From positions 1-56,988 of the forward strand of contig JADFHN010000018.1 of NCBI GenBank assembly GCA_022567155.1: a stretch of 56,988 nucleotides of DNA, read 5' to 3'. Positions 17,912 through 27,205 of this stretch are shown here, in pieces. A program made the position numbers and the translations under genes. A model generated the notes under the pieces. That model saw only the letters and a program-made list of their open reading frames with translations, did no database searches and had not been told where the DNA came from. Within the stretch, counting starts at the first letter, position 1; the number at the start of each line of letters is the position of its first letter. The stretch is from Bacteroidota bacterium (GTDB lineage Bacteria; Bacteroidota; Bacteroidia; Cytophagales; Cyclobacteriaceae).

Positions 17912-18946
17912 GTGTATAAAACGTTTATAAGACCTGTTCTTTTCCTGTTTGACCCCGAACGTATTCATTACTTAATAATCAATGTCTTAAGCCTGCTGTT
18001 TAAAATTCCAGGGATTAAGGCGGCTGTTGAAAAATGTTTTACCATTTCAGATCACAAACTCGAAAAAGAAGTATTCGGAATCAGATTTCCAAACCCTGTA
18101 GGGCTGGCTGCAGGATTTGATAAGGATGCAAAGATGCTCGATGAGCTTGCTGCTTTTGGTTTTGGATTTATTGAAATAGGTACACTCACGCCAAAACCGC
18201 AGCAGGGCAATCCCACCCCCCGTTTATTCAGGCTTCCAAAGGACAAAGCATTGATTAACAGAATGGGGTTTAATAACGCGGGCGTTATTGATGCGGTTGA
18301 CCGTCTGAAAAACCGTAAATCGGGAATGATTATCGGAGGAAATATCAGTAAAAATAATGATACACCAATTCAATATGCCTATCGAGACTATGAATACTGC
18401 TTTGAGGCATTATACAATGTGGTGGACTTTTTTGTGATAAATGTAAGTTCACCCAACACACCGGACCTGAGAAATCTGCAGGAAAAAGAACCCCTTAAAA
18501 AGTTGTTGAAACGTATGCAGGACCGGATGAAGCAGAAACCAACGAGTAAACCGTTGCTGCTGAAAATAGCCCCTGATCTTACCGAAAAACAGCTTGATGA
18601 CATCGTGGAAATTGTGACGGATGCACGCATTGATGGAATAATTGCTACAAACACAACAATCAGCCGCGAAAAACTGATTACCAGCGAGGATAGTGTAAAA
18701 AAAATGGGTGATGGGGGGTTAAGTGGCTTGCCGTTGAAAGATACATCTACCCAGACGATAAAATATTTACGAGGAAAACTGGGCGAAAAAATACGAATCA
18801 TTGGCGTAGGGGGAATTTTTACACCGGCCGATGCCATTCAAAAACTGAATGCGGGAGCTGACCTGGTTCAGATATTTACAGGCTTTATCTACGAAGGCCC
18901 ATCGATAGTAAAAAAGATCAATAAAGCTATATTGTCGCAAACATAA
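17912..18946 (+). CDS. pyrD: Dihydroorotate dehydrogenase (quinone), class 2
   Basis: Oxidises dihydroorotate to orotate in pyrimidine synthesis and passes electrons to the quinone pool. 344 residues with the membrane-associating N-terminal helices of class 2 (residues about 1-45), [18 protein letters not shown], the catalytic serine in [14 protein letters not shown] and the FMN-binding IGVGGI near the C-terminus. The start is a GTG at 17912, which gives the usual [11 protein letters not shown]-terminus. Aatatttg at 17887-17894 is a near-match to the -7 box, close to the start. It lies 46 bases after xerD. Confidence 0.94.
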   Translation: MYKTFIRPVLFLFDPERIHYLIINVLSLLFKIPGIKAAVEKCFTISDHKLEKEVFGIRFPNPVGLAAGFDKDAKMLDELAAFGFGFIEIGTLTPKPQQGNPTPRLFRLPKDKALINRMGFNNAGVIDAVDRLKNRKSGMIIGGNISKNNDTPIQYAYRDYEYCFEALYNVVDFFVINVSSPNTPDLRNLQEKEPLKKLLKRMQDRMKQKPTSKPLLLKIAPDLTEKQLDDIVEIVTDARIDGIIATNTTISREKLITSEDSVKKMGDGGLSGLPLKDTSTQTIKYLRGKLGEKIRIIGVGGIFTPADAIQKLNAGADLVQIFTGFIYEGPSIVKKINKAILSQT

Positions 18947-18971
18947 ACGCGTTTGATTTTATAGTTATGCA

Positions 18972-18979
18972 TATTTTTG
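18972..18979 (+). promoter_or_regulatory. Candidate -7 box for ftsK
   Basis: tatttttg is a perfect match to TAnnTTTG, 46 bases before the ftsK ATG. A TTTG at 18952-18955 could serve as the -33 element, although the 16-base spacer is a little short. Confidence 0.5.
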
Positions 18980-19025
18980 TAAAATTATACTTTGCTATTA
19001 GCTAATTTTAGGGTTTCATTTCTGA

Positions 19026-21467
19026 ATGGCAAAAAACACCTATAAATCCAACACCTTTAAAAGTTCAAAAGCGGTCGGGAAAAAGAAGCGCACGGGGATT
19101 TCCATTGGTTTTTTTAAAGACCGGCGTCTCCATCTTTCATCGGGTTTTTTACTCATTATCAGTGCCGTATTTATGCTGGTTGCATTTGTATCCTACCTGT
19201 TTACTGGCAAGGCAGATCAAAGTGTTGTAGATGCAGTAGCCGAAGTGGGATTATTTCAATCAGGACTGGATGCTGAAAACTGGCTGGGAGTATATGGTGC
19301 CATGCTAAGCCATACCTTTATTTTTGATTGGTTTGGCCTTGCGTCATTTTTGGTGCCTCCATTCCTGATTGTATTGGGATTACGTATTTTGACCAGGTGG
19401 GCGATTGTTCCGATCGGCCCCGTTGCTGTTTTTACCTTCTTCTTTCTGTTCTGGGTAAGCCTCCTTATGGGGTATATGCTGCTTTCATCTGAGGGTGTAT
19501 CCGTATGGGGATTTCTGAGCGGAGGTATTGGTTTTGAACTGGCGGTTTTTGCCGATAGCCTGATCGGATGGGGTACCTTACTATTTCTGGCTTTTTTGCT
19601 AATCGTATTCATTATTTACTTTTTTGACGTAACACAGCTATTAGGAATTGGGAAAAAACCGGAAACAGATACTGTTGAAAAACATATGGTAGAAGCTTCT
19701 GTAACAGGAGATGAAGATCTTTTGCCTGCCGATGACGATTCATCAGGTGATCCGGAATCAGAAACAATAATCAGTTTTAAATCTGATGATAAGGATGATA
19801 ATACGGTACTGGAAGAAATAAAAAACATTACCCTCGATATTGATGTAGATTCTGATAAGATTGCGAAAGAGGAAACCGTTGAATTTACAGGAGTTGAAAA
19901 AAATCCTGAATTTACAATAGAAACAGAAACGGTCAAAGAAAAATTAGGCGACAATGTAGAACATTACGACCCTACCCTTGATTTGGGAACCTATCAGTAC
20001 CCAACACTGGACTTGCTTAACCAATACAATGAGGCAGAGATTCAGGTAACCAAAGAGGAACTTGAGGGGAATAAGGATAAGATTGTTGAAACGCTGATTA
20101 ATTTCAAAATCGGGATTTCAAGTATCAAGGCTACCATAGGTCCTACTGTAACACTTTATGAGATTGTTCCCGAAGCCGGCGTTAAGATTTCCAAAATCAA
20201 AAACCTTGAAGATGACATCGCGCTGAACCTTGCGGCCCTCGGTATCCGGATCATTGCCCCGATACCAGGAAAAGGAACCATTGGTATTGAAGTGCCGAAC
20301 AAGAAGCGGGAAATGGTGGGAATCAGGTCCGTTTTATCTACCGAGAAGTTTCTAAAAAGCGATATGGAACTACCGATCGTATTAGGAAAAACTATTTCGA
20401 ACGAAGTATATATCACAGACCTTACAAAAATGCCTCACCTGCTTATGGCAGGTGCAACAGGGCAGGGTAAGTCAGTAGGATTGAATGTAATTTTGACCTC
20501 GCTGCTTTTTAAAAAACATCCTTCCCAACTCAAATTTATATTGGTTGACCCTAAAAAGGTTGAATTGACACTGTTTAATAAAATTGAACGTCATTTTCTT
20601 GCCGAATTACCGGGAGCCGATGAAGTAATTATAACCGATACAAAACAAGTGGTTAATACACTTAACTCACTTTGTATCGAAATGGACAACAGGTATAATC
20701 TGCTAAAGGATGCCGGTGCGAAAAATCTCAAGGAGTATAACCTGAAATTTGTCAGAAGACGGCTTAACCCCGAAAAAGGACACAGGTATCTTCCTTATAT
20801 CGTACTTGTAGTTGACGAGCTTGCTGACCTGATGATGACCGCAGGTAAGGAAATCGAAGCTCCGGTTGCGAGGCTTACCCAGTTAGCACGCGCCATCGGC
20901 ATTCATCTTGTAGTGGCAACACAAAGGCCCTCCGTGAATGTAATTACAGGCATAATCAAAGCAAATTTCCCTACAAGAATATCTTTCAGGGTGACTTCCA
21001 ACGTAGATTCAAGAACCATTCTGGATGTGGGAGGCGCCGAACAGCTTGTTGGTATGGGCGATATGCTCTTGTCGCAGGGGTCTGACATCATAAGACTACA
21101 GTCGCCCTTTGTGGACACTGATGAAATTGAAAGGATATGTGATTTTATTGGTGTACAACGCGGATACGAATCGGCATACTTATTGCCTGAATATATTGAT
21201 GAAAGCGGAGAAGGAGCTAAAATGGTTAATCTTGATGACCGGGATGCACTTTTTGACGAAGCTGCCAGGCTGATTGTACTTCACCAGCAGGGAAGCACCT
21301 CACTGATTCAGCGTAAGCTAAAGCTGGGTTACAACAGGGCCGGCCGGCTGATTGATCAGCTTGAAGCGAGCGGAATTGTAGGCCCTTTTGAGGGAAGCAA
21401 AGCGAGGGAAGTGCTGGTACAGGATGAGTATGCCCTGGAACAGTTATTGAATGAATTAAAGACATAA
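19026..21467 (+). CDS. ftsK: DNA translocase FtsK
   Basis: Septal motor that pumps chromosome ends to dif and activates XerCD. 813 residues: four to five N-terminal membrane helices (about 40-205), an acidic linker (about 210-320), the RecA-like motor with Walker A GATGQGKSVGLN near 480 and Walker B VVDELADLMM near 600, the RPSVNVITG segment, and a C-terminal gamma winged-helix domain (about 745-813, with LIQRKLKLGYNRAGRLIDQLE). The lengths are normal for Bacteroidota. The very end of the gene has a decayed duplicate in the spacer downstream. Confidence 0.96.
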   Translation: MAKNTYKSNTFKSSKAVGKKKRTGISIGFFKDRRLHLSSGFLLIISAVFMLVAFVSYLFTGKADQSVVDAVAEVGLFQSGLDAENWLGVYGAMLSHTFIFDWFGLASFLVPPFLIVLGLRILTRWAIVPIGPVAVFTFFFLFWVSLLMGYMLLSSEGVSVWGFLSGGIGFELAVFADSLIGWGTLLFLAFLLIVFIIYFFDVTQLLGIGKKPETDTVEKHMVEASVTGDEDLLPADDDSSGDPESETIISFKSDDKDDNTVLEEIKNITLDIDVDSDKIAKEETVEFTGVEKNPEFTIETETVKEKLGDNVEHYDPTLDLGTYQYPTLDLLNQYNEAEIQVTKEELEGNKDKIVETLINFKIGISSIKATIGPTVTLYEIVPEAGVKISKIKNLEDDIALNLAALGIRIIAPIPGKGTIGIEVPNKKREMVGIRSVLSTEKFLKSDMELPIVLGKTISNEVYITDLTKMPHLLMAGATGQGKSVGLNVILTSLLFKKHPSQLKFILVDPKKVELTLFNKIERHFLAELPGADEVIITDTKQVVNTLNSLCIEMDNRYNLLKDAGAKNLKEYNLKFVRRRLNPEKGHRYLPYIVLVVDELADLMMTAGKEIEAPVARLTQLARAIGIHLVVATQRPSVNVITGIIKANFPTRISFRVTSNVDSRTILDVGGAEQLVGMGDMLLSQGSDIIRLQSPFVDTDEIERICDFIGVQRGYESAYLLPEYIDESGEGAKMVNLDDRDALFDEAARLIVLHQQGSTSLIQRKLKLGYNRAGRLIDQLEASGIVGPFEGSKAREVLVQDEYALEQLLNELKT

Positions 21468-21496
21468 ATGTGATCAGCTTACTCGATAGATTTATT

Positions 21497-21519
21497 AGCG
21501 AGGGAAATGCTGGTTCAGG
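21497..21519. repeat. Decayed copy of the 3' end of ftsK
   Basis: These 23 bases match 21401-21423 inside ftsK with two mismatches. The copy lies 30 bases after the ftsK stop. It may mark an old tandem duplication or the target-site end of a past insertion carrying the DUF559 module. Confidence 0.5.
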
Positions 21520-21570
21520 TAATTGAAGTCAAACGTAAACAAGTCACCTCCAACGCCGTGCTTGCCGGCA

Positions 21571-21591
21571 GGGAGGGGAAACAGGGGTGGG
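21571..21591 (-). repeat. C-rich dispersed repeat, copy 1 (inverted)
   Basis: Read on the minus strand this is cccacccct, then gttt, then cccctccc. The same core occurs on the plus strand at 21912-21938 and 43148-43173. This copy lies 18 bases before the start of the DUF559 relic and faces the opposite way to the copy at the relic's other end. Confidence 0.6.
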
Positions 21592-21608
21592 TTTTTAAGA
21601 GGAAAAAT

Positions 21609-21947
21609 ATGACGCTCAGTGAAGTGTTATTGTAGCAGGAGTTGCAAGGAAAAAAAGTTATGGGTTATGATTTTGATCGTCAAAGACCTATTGATAATTA
21701 TATTGTAGATTTTTATTGTAAAGATTTACAATTAGCTATCGAAATTGATGGTGATTCCCACGGTTACGAAAAGGTATTGCACAATGATGAAAAGCACCAG
21801 AAAAAGCTGGAATCACTTGATGTGAAGTTTTTACGATTTGATGACTTGGACATAAAAACCAACATAAGTAATGTAATTGAAGAGATTGAGGAATGGATCA
21901 GGCAGAACTCACCCACCCCTAACCCCTCCAGGGAGGGGAATATGTAA
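21609..21947 (+). pseudogene. DUF559 (Vsr-like, PD-(D/E)XK) endonuclease-domain gene with in-frame amber codon
   Basis: Reading from the ATG at 21609 gives MTLSEVLL, then TAG at 21633-21635, then QELQGKKVMGYDFDRQRPIDN. In DUF559 proteins this position of the TLSEVLLW motif is tryptophan, so TGG has become TAG. The rest is intact: FDRQRPI, IVDFYCKDLQLAIEIDG with the nuclease-fold acids, DEKHQKKLESLDVKFLRFDDLDI and a C-terminal helix. The last codons (NSPTPNPSREGNM) are translated dispersed repeat. DUF559 proteins resemble very-short-patch repair nucleases, but their role is not established. A restart at the TTG 21642 would lose the first helix. Confidence 0.8.
21912..21938 (+). repeat. C-rich dispersed repeat, copy 2 with palindromic end
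   Basis: Core cccacccct (21912-21920) then aa, then cccctcc (21923-21929) and its complement ggagggg (21932-21938). It overlaps the last codons of the DUF559 relic. It is inverted relative to copy 1 upstream of the relic and direct to copy 3 at 43148-43173. Apart from the relic and these repeats, the spacer from 21468 to 22102 shows nothing else. Confidence 0.65.
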
Positions 21948-22102
21948 TATTGATGAAATGTGAAAACATCTTTAATAGTTGTTAATATGAAAGAAGACAG
22001 ATATGATACCAAAGGTAAATTAGAGAAAAATTAGCTTTTTAATAAAACTTAAATGGTTAGTTATAAATAAATAAGAGATATTACCACCATATTTAATTTA
22101 AA

Positions 22103-22762
22103 ATGATGAAAAAATTAATGTATGTTTTAGTGATGTTAATGATGTTTGCGGGGAAAGGAGTAATGGCACAATATGATGCAAAAGCCAAAAAAATACTCGA
22201 TGCCATGAGCAATAAATACCAGTCCATACATTCTTTTTCGGCTAATATTACCTATACACTGGAGAATAAAGAGGATGATATCTATGAATCCTTTGAAGGA
22301 GAAATCGGGATAAAAGGCGAAAAATTCAGGCTTGTTGCCAGTGAGCAGGAGATCATTATCAATGATGGAAATGTTTGGACCTATCTGGCTGAAGAAAACG
22401 AAGTAAATATTGACACCTACGATCCTGAAGAGGATGATGTGACTCCATCAAATATTTATAACCTGTATAAATCCGGTTATAAGTATATTCTTTTTGGAGA
22501 AAAAACGATTGACGATGAAATTTATGATATTGTAGATCTGTCTCCTGAAGATAAAGACAGTGATTATTTCCATATCAGACTGTTAATAAGCAAAAATAAT
22601 AAAGTGCTTAGAAGATTTACGTTATTCGCAAAGTCAGGCAATCACTATATTTATGATATTTCCGATTTTAACCCCAAAGCAAATTTGCCCGACAGCTATT
22701 TCGTTTTTGATGCGCGTAAACACAAAGACGTGGAGGTAATCGACCTGCGTATTGATAATTGA
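22103..22762 (+). CDS. LolA-like outer membrane lipoprotein carrier
   Basis: 219 residues with a signal peptide (about 1-20, ending GVMAQ). The mature part (KKILDAMSNKYQSIHSFSANITYTLEN, then strands with EGEIGIKGEKFRL, INDGNVWTYLAEENEV and a DLRIDN end) fits the LolA fold, a half-barrel that carries lipoproteins across the periplasm from LolCDE. Bacteroidota often carry several LolA-like proteins, so it may not be the principal carrier. Position after ftsK resembles the ftsK-lolA pairing of many bacteria, here interrupted by the DUF559 relic. Confidence 0.85.
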   Translation: MMKKLMYVLVMLMMFAGKGVMAQYDAKAKKILDAMSNKYQSIHSFSANITYTLENKEDDIYESFEGEIGIKGEKFRLVASEQEIIINDGNVWTYLAEENEVNIDTYDPEEDDVTPSNIYNLYKSGYKYILFGEKTIDDEIYDIVDLSPEDKDSDYFHIRLLISKNNKVLRRFTLFAKSGNHYIYDISDFNPKANLPDSYFVFDARKHKDVEVIDLRIDN

Positions 22763-22957
22763 AAAGCAGGTAAATCACTAACTATGTATTGACACAGGTT
22801 AAACCCGTGTAATTGCGGTATGACATGTACCCTGAATAATACGTGGCGATTTCATAAACAAATAAACCTGTAATATTCCCAAATATCACTGCTGTAATGG
22901 TTATTTAACAGTTTTTATTTCTTTTTATTCTAACGGCCTTTTAGTTATTTTTACGGT

Positions 22958-23800
22958 GTGACTAAAGACGATATTTTCAACCAGATTAAAAGCAAGGAAT
23001 CATTCTTGTGTGTAGGGCTGGACACTGATATACATAAGATTCCTTCACATCTTTTGAAATCAGAAGATCCCGTATTTGAATTCAACAAATATATTATCGA
23101 TGCTACGGTTGATTATTGCATTGCATATAAACCAAATCTGGCATTTTATGAAGCATTGGGCCCCTCCGGGTTGGAGAGTCTTGAAAAGACCGTGGAGTAT
23201 ATCCCTGATGACATATTTGTAATTGCGGATGCAAAGAGAGGTGACATTGGTAATTCCTCATCTATGTATGCTAAGGCTTTTTTTGAAAGAATGGATTTTG
23301 ATGCTGTTACCATATCGCCCTACATGGGGCATGATTCAATCCTGCCTTTTTTCGAATATAATGAGAAATGGGTTGTTGTACTTGCACTGACTTCGAATGC
23401 AGGGAGCAGCGACTTCCAGCACCTTGATATTGCTGGAGATCATGAAGATTTCTTTGATATTGAACAACTGGAATTGTTTGAAATTGTAATTAAGAAGTGC
23501 GTAACATGGGGCACGCCCGATAACATGATGTTTATAGTTGGTGCGACCAAACCAACATATATTTCGAACATCCGAAAACTGGCTGAAGAGCACTTTTTTC
23601 TTGTTCCGGGAGTGGGTGCACAAAGTGGGAACCTGAAAGATGTGGCGGCTTTCGGGATGAATGATAAGTGCGGTTTAATCGTAAATTCCTCAAGAGCCAT
23701 TATTTATGCTTCAAACGGTGATGATTTTGCCGTAGCGGCATCAAACGCAGCCAAAAAATTGCAGGAAGAAATGGCGTCACTTCTGCAGGAACATGCGTAG
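22958..23800 (+). CDS. pyrF: Orotidine 5'-phosphate decarboxylase
   Basis: Last step of UMP synthesis. 280 residues, the longer form seen in Bacteroidota. The catalytic Asp-Lys-Asp cluster is in IADAKRGDIGNSS. FLCVGLDTDI at the N-terminus and FLVPGVGAQSGN for phosphate binding are typical. The start is a GTG at 22958, giving the expected N-terminus. PyrD is encoded 4 kb upstream, but ftsK and others intervene, so this is not one operon. Confidence 0.93.
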   Translation: MTKDDIFNQIKSKESFLCVGLDTDIHKIPSHLLKSEDPVFEFNKYIIDATVDYCIAYKPNLAFYEALGPSGLESLEKTVEYIPDDIFVIADAKRGDIGNSSSMYAKAFFERMDFDAVTISPYMGHDSILPFFEYNEKWVVVLALTSNAGSSDFQHLDIAGDHEDFFDIEQLELFEIVIKKCVTWGTPDNMMFIVGATKPTYISNIRKLAEEHFFLVPGVGAQSGNLKDVAAFGMNDKCGLIVNSSRAIIYASNGDDFAVAASNAAKKLQEEMASLLQEHA

Positions 23801-23900
23801 CTTCGCAAATCGATTTCATTTCCCAAAAAAAATGTGAATATTGGTATGCTGAAACCACTACCGGCAGCGCGTTATTATTGTACCGGTTAACAGATGATTC

Positions 23901-25196
23901 ATGCACGAAGATTTCCTGCATTTTATATGGAAACATCAATATTTTGAGAAAGCTGGACTTGAAACTTCCGATGGTGAGTGCATAAATATTCTCAAACCGG
24001 GAATTCATAATTTCGGATCAGGTCCGGATTTCTCAGAAGCGAAAGTAAAGGTCGGCGACCTTACCTGGACAGGGAATATCGAAATTCACCGCAATGCCTC
24101 CGAATGGAAGCTGCACAGGCACAACACCGATCCTGCATATAATAATGTTATCCTGCACATTGTCTGGAATGAGGATAAAGCCGTTTTCAGGGAAGATGGA
24201 ACAAAAATTCCAACACTTCAGATACAAGACCGGGTTGATAAAGAACTCATGGATAGCTATCATGATCTCCTTAATTTTCATGAAGATATCTTATGTAAAC
24301 CATGGTTGAAAAATGTGGATAAAATAACGCTGGTAGGTATGCTTGAAAAGGCATTGATCTCGAGGTTGGCAAAAAAGGCAGAAGTAGTCCGGGAACTGGT
24401 AGAGAATTGCCAGGGTGACTGGGAAGAAGCCTCGTACCGCCTCCTGGCAATGAATTTCGGTTTCAAAGTTAACACCGGCCCTTTTTTACAACTGAGTAAA
24501 GCTGTACCACTCAAAGTGCTCTTGAAAAATGCTGACAACCTGTTTAAACTTGAAGCCCTGCTGTTTGGTCAGGCAGGTTTTCTTTCCGGCAGGTCTGCCG
24601 ATGATTACATGGCACAACTGAAGAATGAATATCGTTTTCTTATGCATAAATATGCACTCGATGAAAACGTTCTTCAGTCATCTGTCTGGAAATTTGGACG
24701 GCTCAGGCCGCCTAATTTTCCTACCCTCCGGATTGCTCAGTTATCCGCAGTAATTCATTCCATGAAAAATATATTTTCGGCTATGATCTCTGCCGGATCC
24801 ATACAGGTATTGCGTCATATGATATCAGTCACACCGGGAGCATACTGGAACAATCATTACCGGTTTGGGGAAATCACCAAAAACAAATCTTCGATACCAG
24901 GTAAAGACAGTGTGGACGTATTGATCATCAACACAGCGGTACCTTTGCTTGCAGCCTATTCCAAACATACTGATGATCAGCAGTACATGGACAGGGCCGT
25001 ATCACATCTTCAGATGATAGCACCGGAATCAAACCGTATTATTGCCGGGTGGGATGGTGCCGGCGTCACGGCGTCTTCTTCGGCCGATAGTCAGGGTATG
25101 ATTGAATTGTTTAATGAATACTGCTTAAAAAAGAACTGTTTATCCTGTAATATTGGAATGTCTATTCTAAAACGAAGTGCATTCAGGGATGGTTGA
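23901..25196 (+). CDS. DUF2851 family protein
   Basis: 431 residues of the DUF2851 family of Bacteroidota. Recognised by the N-terminal MHEDFLHFIWKHQYF segment and the conserved GSGPDFSEAKV, GNIEIH, SEWKLHRH and NNVILHIVW. The beta-rich N-terminal third with acid and histidine residues has a nuclease-like look, but this is my reading only. The C-terminus has a Cys pair in KKNCLSCNIG. No signal peptide, so cytosolic. Its stop overlaps the start of the next gene by eight bases. Confidence 0.85.
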   Translation: MHEDFLHFIWKHQYFEKAGLETSDGECINILKPGIHNFGSGPDFSEAKVKVGDLTWTGNIEIHRNASEWKLHRHNTDPAYNNVILHIVWNEDKAVFREDGTKIPTLQIQDRVDKELMDSYHDLLNFHEDILCKPWLKNVDKITLVGMLEKALISRLAKKAEVVRELVENCQGDWEEASYRLLAMNFGFKVNTGPFLQLSKAVPLKVLLKNADNLFKLEALLFGQAGFLSGRSADDYMAQLKNEYRFLMHKYALDENVLQSSVWKFGRLRPPNFPTLRIAQLSAVIHSMKNIFSAMISAGSIQVLRHMISVTPGAYWNNHYRFGEITKNKSSIPGKDSVDVLIINTAVPLLAAYSKHTDDQQYMDRAVSHLQMIAPESNRIIAGWDGAGVTASSSADSQGMIELFNEYCLKKNCLSCNIGMSILKRSAFRDG

Positions 25197-26469
25197 CCCG
25201 CTACTAATAATCAATATTTTTATCATAATTGTTCTCGTACGCGGGTTATACAGGAGAGTACGCTACCGGCCGCTCGGGAAATTTTACCTGCCAGGACTAT
25301 CGCTGAAATTATTAGCAGGAATTTTGCTGGGGTTGTATTACATCGTGTTTTTTCAGGGTGGCGACACCCTGATGTTTAATGAAGACGCCACACGAATGGC
25401 CGGAACCGTATTTGATAAGCCGGGGGAGTATTTGCGCGTGGTGTTATTCAACGATCATTCTACATTATTATGGGGCACGCTGAAACTAGCCGACCAGCCA
25501 CGTGCGCTTTTAACGGCGAAAATTCTAAGCGTGTTTCACATATTCACGAACGGGAATTACTGGATATCAGGGTTCTATTTTTCACTCTTTGCGTATACCG
25601 GGTTATGGTCGCTTGGGGATAGATTAGCTACTTATTTTCCATGGACACGAAATGCATCCATCGCCGCGTTTATATTCTTCCCTTCCGTTATTTTCTGGAG
25701 TTCAGGCGTATCAAAAGAAGCGATAAGTACGGGGCTTATAGCCTGGATAATTTCCATTTATGTACCGGCTTTGGCAAGGGGCGAAGGCGTTGCAAAGCGA
25801 AAAGTAATTGTGTCTTTAGTTTTACTCTTTATACTATGGCTGTTAAAATATTATTATGCGGCAGCACTTATAGCAATTCTGATTCCAACCTTGATTGTTT
25901 CCGTATTAAAAAGCATCTCAGCAGGAATTTCGTGGAATTTTAACAAACAAGTACTGTATTGGCTGTCATTTCTTGTATGGTCCGTTGTTATTGCTTCGTT
26001 TATTCACCCGAATTTACAGCTGACAAATGTAATGGAAGTGGTAAGTACAAACCATGCGCTTTATACACAAATGTCAGATCCAGATAACCTCATCAGGTTC
26101 AGAGATTTTACGCCAACATTCCTGGGATATGTAAAGAATATTCCCATTGCAGTCTGGGCAGGATTGTTCCAGCCACTACCATGGGAAGCGGAGGGATATA
26201 TAAAATTGATTGCAAGCCTGGAAAACCTGATAATATTAGTTTTTGCAGTATTCTCGATCCTGAACATATCCAGGATAAATGTTTCCAATAACGGGATACT
26301 TGTCATTGGAGCGATGACGTATATATTTTTAATGGCTGTATTTCTGGCTTTTTCAACACCTAACCTGGGTACACTTGCCAGATACAAATCCGGGTTTGCC
26401 TTTTTGTTTATTTATCTTGTCATGGCTGATCCTGTTTTTAAACGTTTGTTAAAAATAAAAAGGGAATAG
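25189..26469 (+). CDS. Polytopic inner membrane protein, function unknown
   Basis: About 426 residues with roughly nine to ten hydrophobic helices, beginning LLIINIFIIIVLV and then LKLLAGILLGLYYIVFF. Conserved-looking polar spots include GGDTLMFNEDA between helices 2 and 3 and FFPSVIFWSSGVSKEA. The latter resembles motifs of membrane glycosyltransferases and polysaccharide polymerases, but I cannot assign a family. The ATG at 25189 overlaps the DUF2851 stop; a GTG at 25177 would add four residues. A sugar acyltransferase gene follows 68 bases later, consistent with surface polysaccharide work. Confidence 0.75.
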   Translation: MVDPLLIINIFIIIVLVRGLYRRVRYRPLGKFYLPGLSLKLLAGILLGLYYIVFFQGGDTLMFNEDATRMAGTVFDKPGEYLRVVLFNDHSTLLWGTLKLADQPRALLTAKILSVFHIFTNGNYWISGFYFSLFAYTGLWSLGDRLATYFPWTRNASIAAFIFFPSVIFWSSGVSKEAISTGLIAWIISIYVPALARGEGVAKRKVIVSLVLLFILWLLKYYYAAALIAILIPTLIVSVLKSISAGISWNFNKQVLYWLSFLVWSVVIASFIHPNLQLTNVMEVVSTNHALYTQMSDPDNLIRFRDFTPTFLGYVKNIPIAVWAGLFQPLPWEAEGYIKLIASLENLIILVFAVFSILNISRINVSNNGILVIGAMTYIFLMAVFLAFSTPNLGTLARYKSGFAFLFIYLVMADPVFKRLLKIKRE

Positions 26470-26501
26470 CCTGGAAACAGAAAGCTTTAACTGATTCGGA
26501 T

Positions 26502-26509
26502 TACTTTTG
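26502..26509 (+). promoter_or_regulatory. Candidate -7 box for the acyltransferase gene
   Basis: tacttttg is a perfect TAnnTTTG match 28 bases before the ATG at 26538. No clear -33 element is visible. If used, this gene can be transcribed apart from the membrane protein gene upstream. Confidence 0.4.
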
Positions 26510-26537
26510 TAGTTTTTAATTCAAGAAACGAATACAT

Positions 26538-27179
26538 ATGGATAATCCGGTCATCATTTTAGGTGCGGGAGGACTGGGAAAAGCAGCCCTCGATATTTTC
26601 AACAGCATCCAGATTACGGTTTATTGCTTTCTTGATGATGACCATAAATTACATGGTACTGCAATCAATGAAGTTTCAGTTTTAGGAAGCACCGAAAATG
26701 ATGAATTTATAAATCTGATTGGGATAAAATGTGAGGCATTTATTGCCTCGAGTGATAATAGGTACCGGCGAAATCTTAACGGGATGCTTATGGAAAGCAG
26801 AAAGACGATACCGATAAACGCCATACATGCAAATGCCGTTATTTCGAAGAGTGCAAGAATCGGACACGGCAATTTTATTAATTCAGGGGTGATTCTGGGT
26901 GCTGCCTCCGAAATAGGAAGCCACTGTATCATACATTCAAATGCTGTAATTGACTATGATGTAAGAATAGGCGATTTTGTGCAGATAGGAGTAGGGAGCA
27001 TCATTAACTCAGGAGCTGGTATCGGCAACGAGACCTTCATCGGATCAGGGGTTACGATTGTATCAGGTGTTACCATTGGCAAAGATGCAAAGATCGGTGC
27101 GGGATCGGTGGTTATTGCCGATGTAGCTGAAAACACGACTGTTTTTGGTAATCCTGCTAAAGTTATCAGAAAAAAATAA
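26538..27179 (+). CDS. PglD/NeuD-type sugar O- or N-acyltransferase
   Basis: 213 residues. The N-terminal Rossmann-like domain begins VIILGAGGLGKAALDIF and binds the UDP-sugar. From about residue 100 the protein is a left-handed beta-helix of hexapeptide repeats (ARIGHGNFINSGVILGAASEIG and onward) and ends PAKVIRKK. PglD and NeuD acetylate sugars used for glycans or sialic acid. Here a serine or similar residue replaces some usual positions, so the exact reaction is uncertain. The catalytic His may be the one in SHCIIHSN. Confidence 0.82.
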   Translation: MDNPVIILGAGGLGKAALDIFNSIQITVYCFLDDDHKLHGTAINEVSVLGSTENDEFINLIGIKCEAFIASSDNRYRRNLNGMLMESRKTIPINAIHANAVISKSARIGHGNFINSGVILGAASEIGSHCIIHSNAVIDYDVRIGDFVQIGVGSIINSGAGIGNETFIGSGVTIVSGVTIGKDAKIGAGSVVIADVAENTTVFGNPAKVIRKK

Positions 27180-27205
27180 CAAGTAACTAACAGTCAGGAG
27201 GCAGT

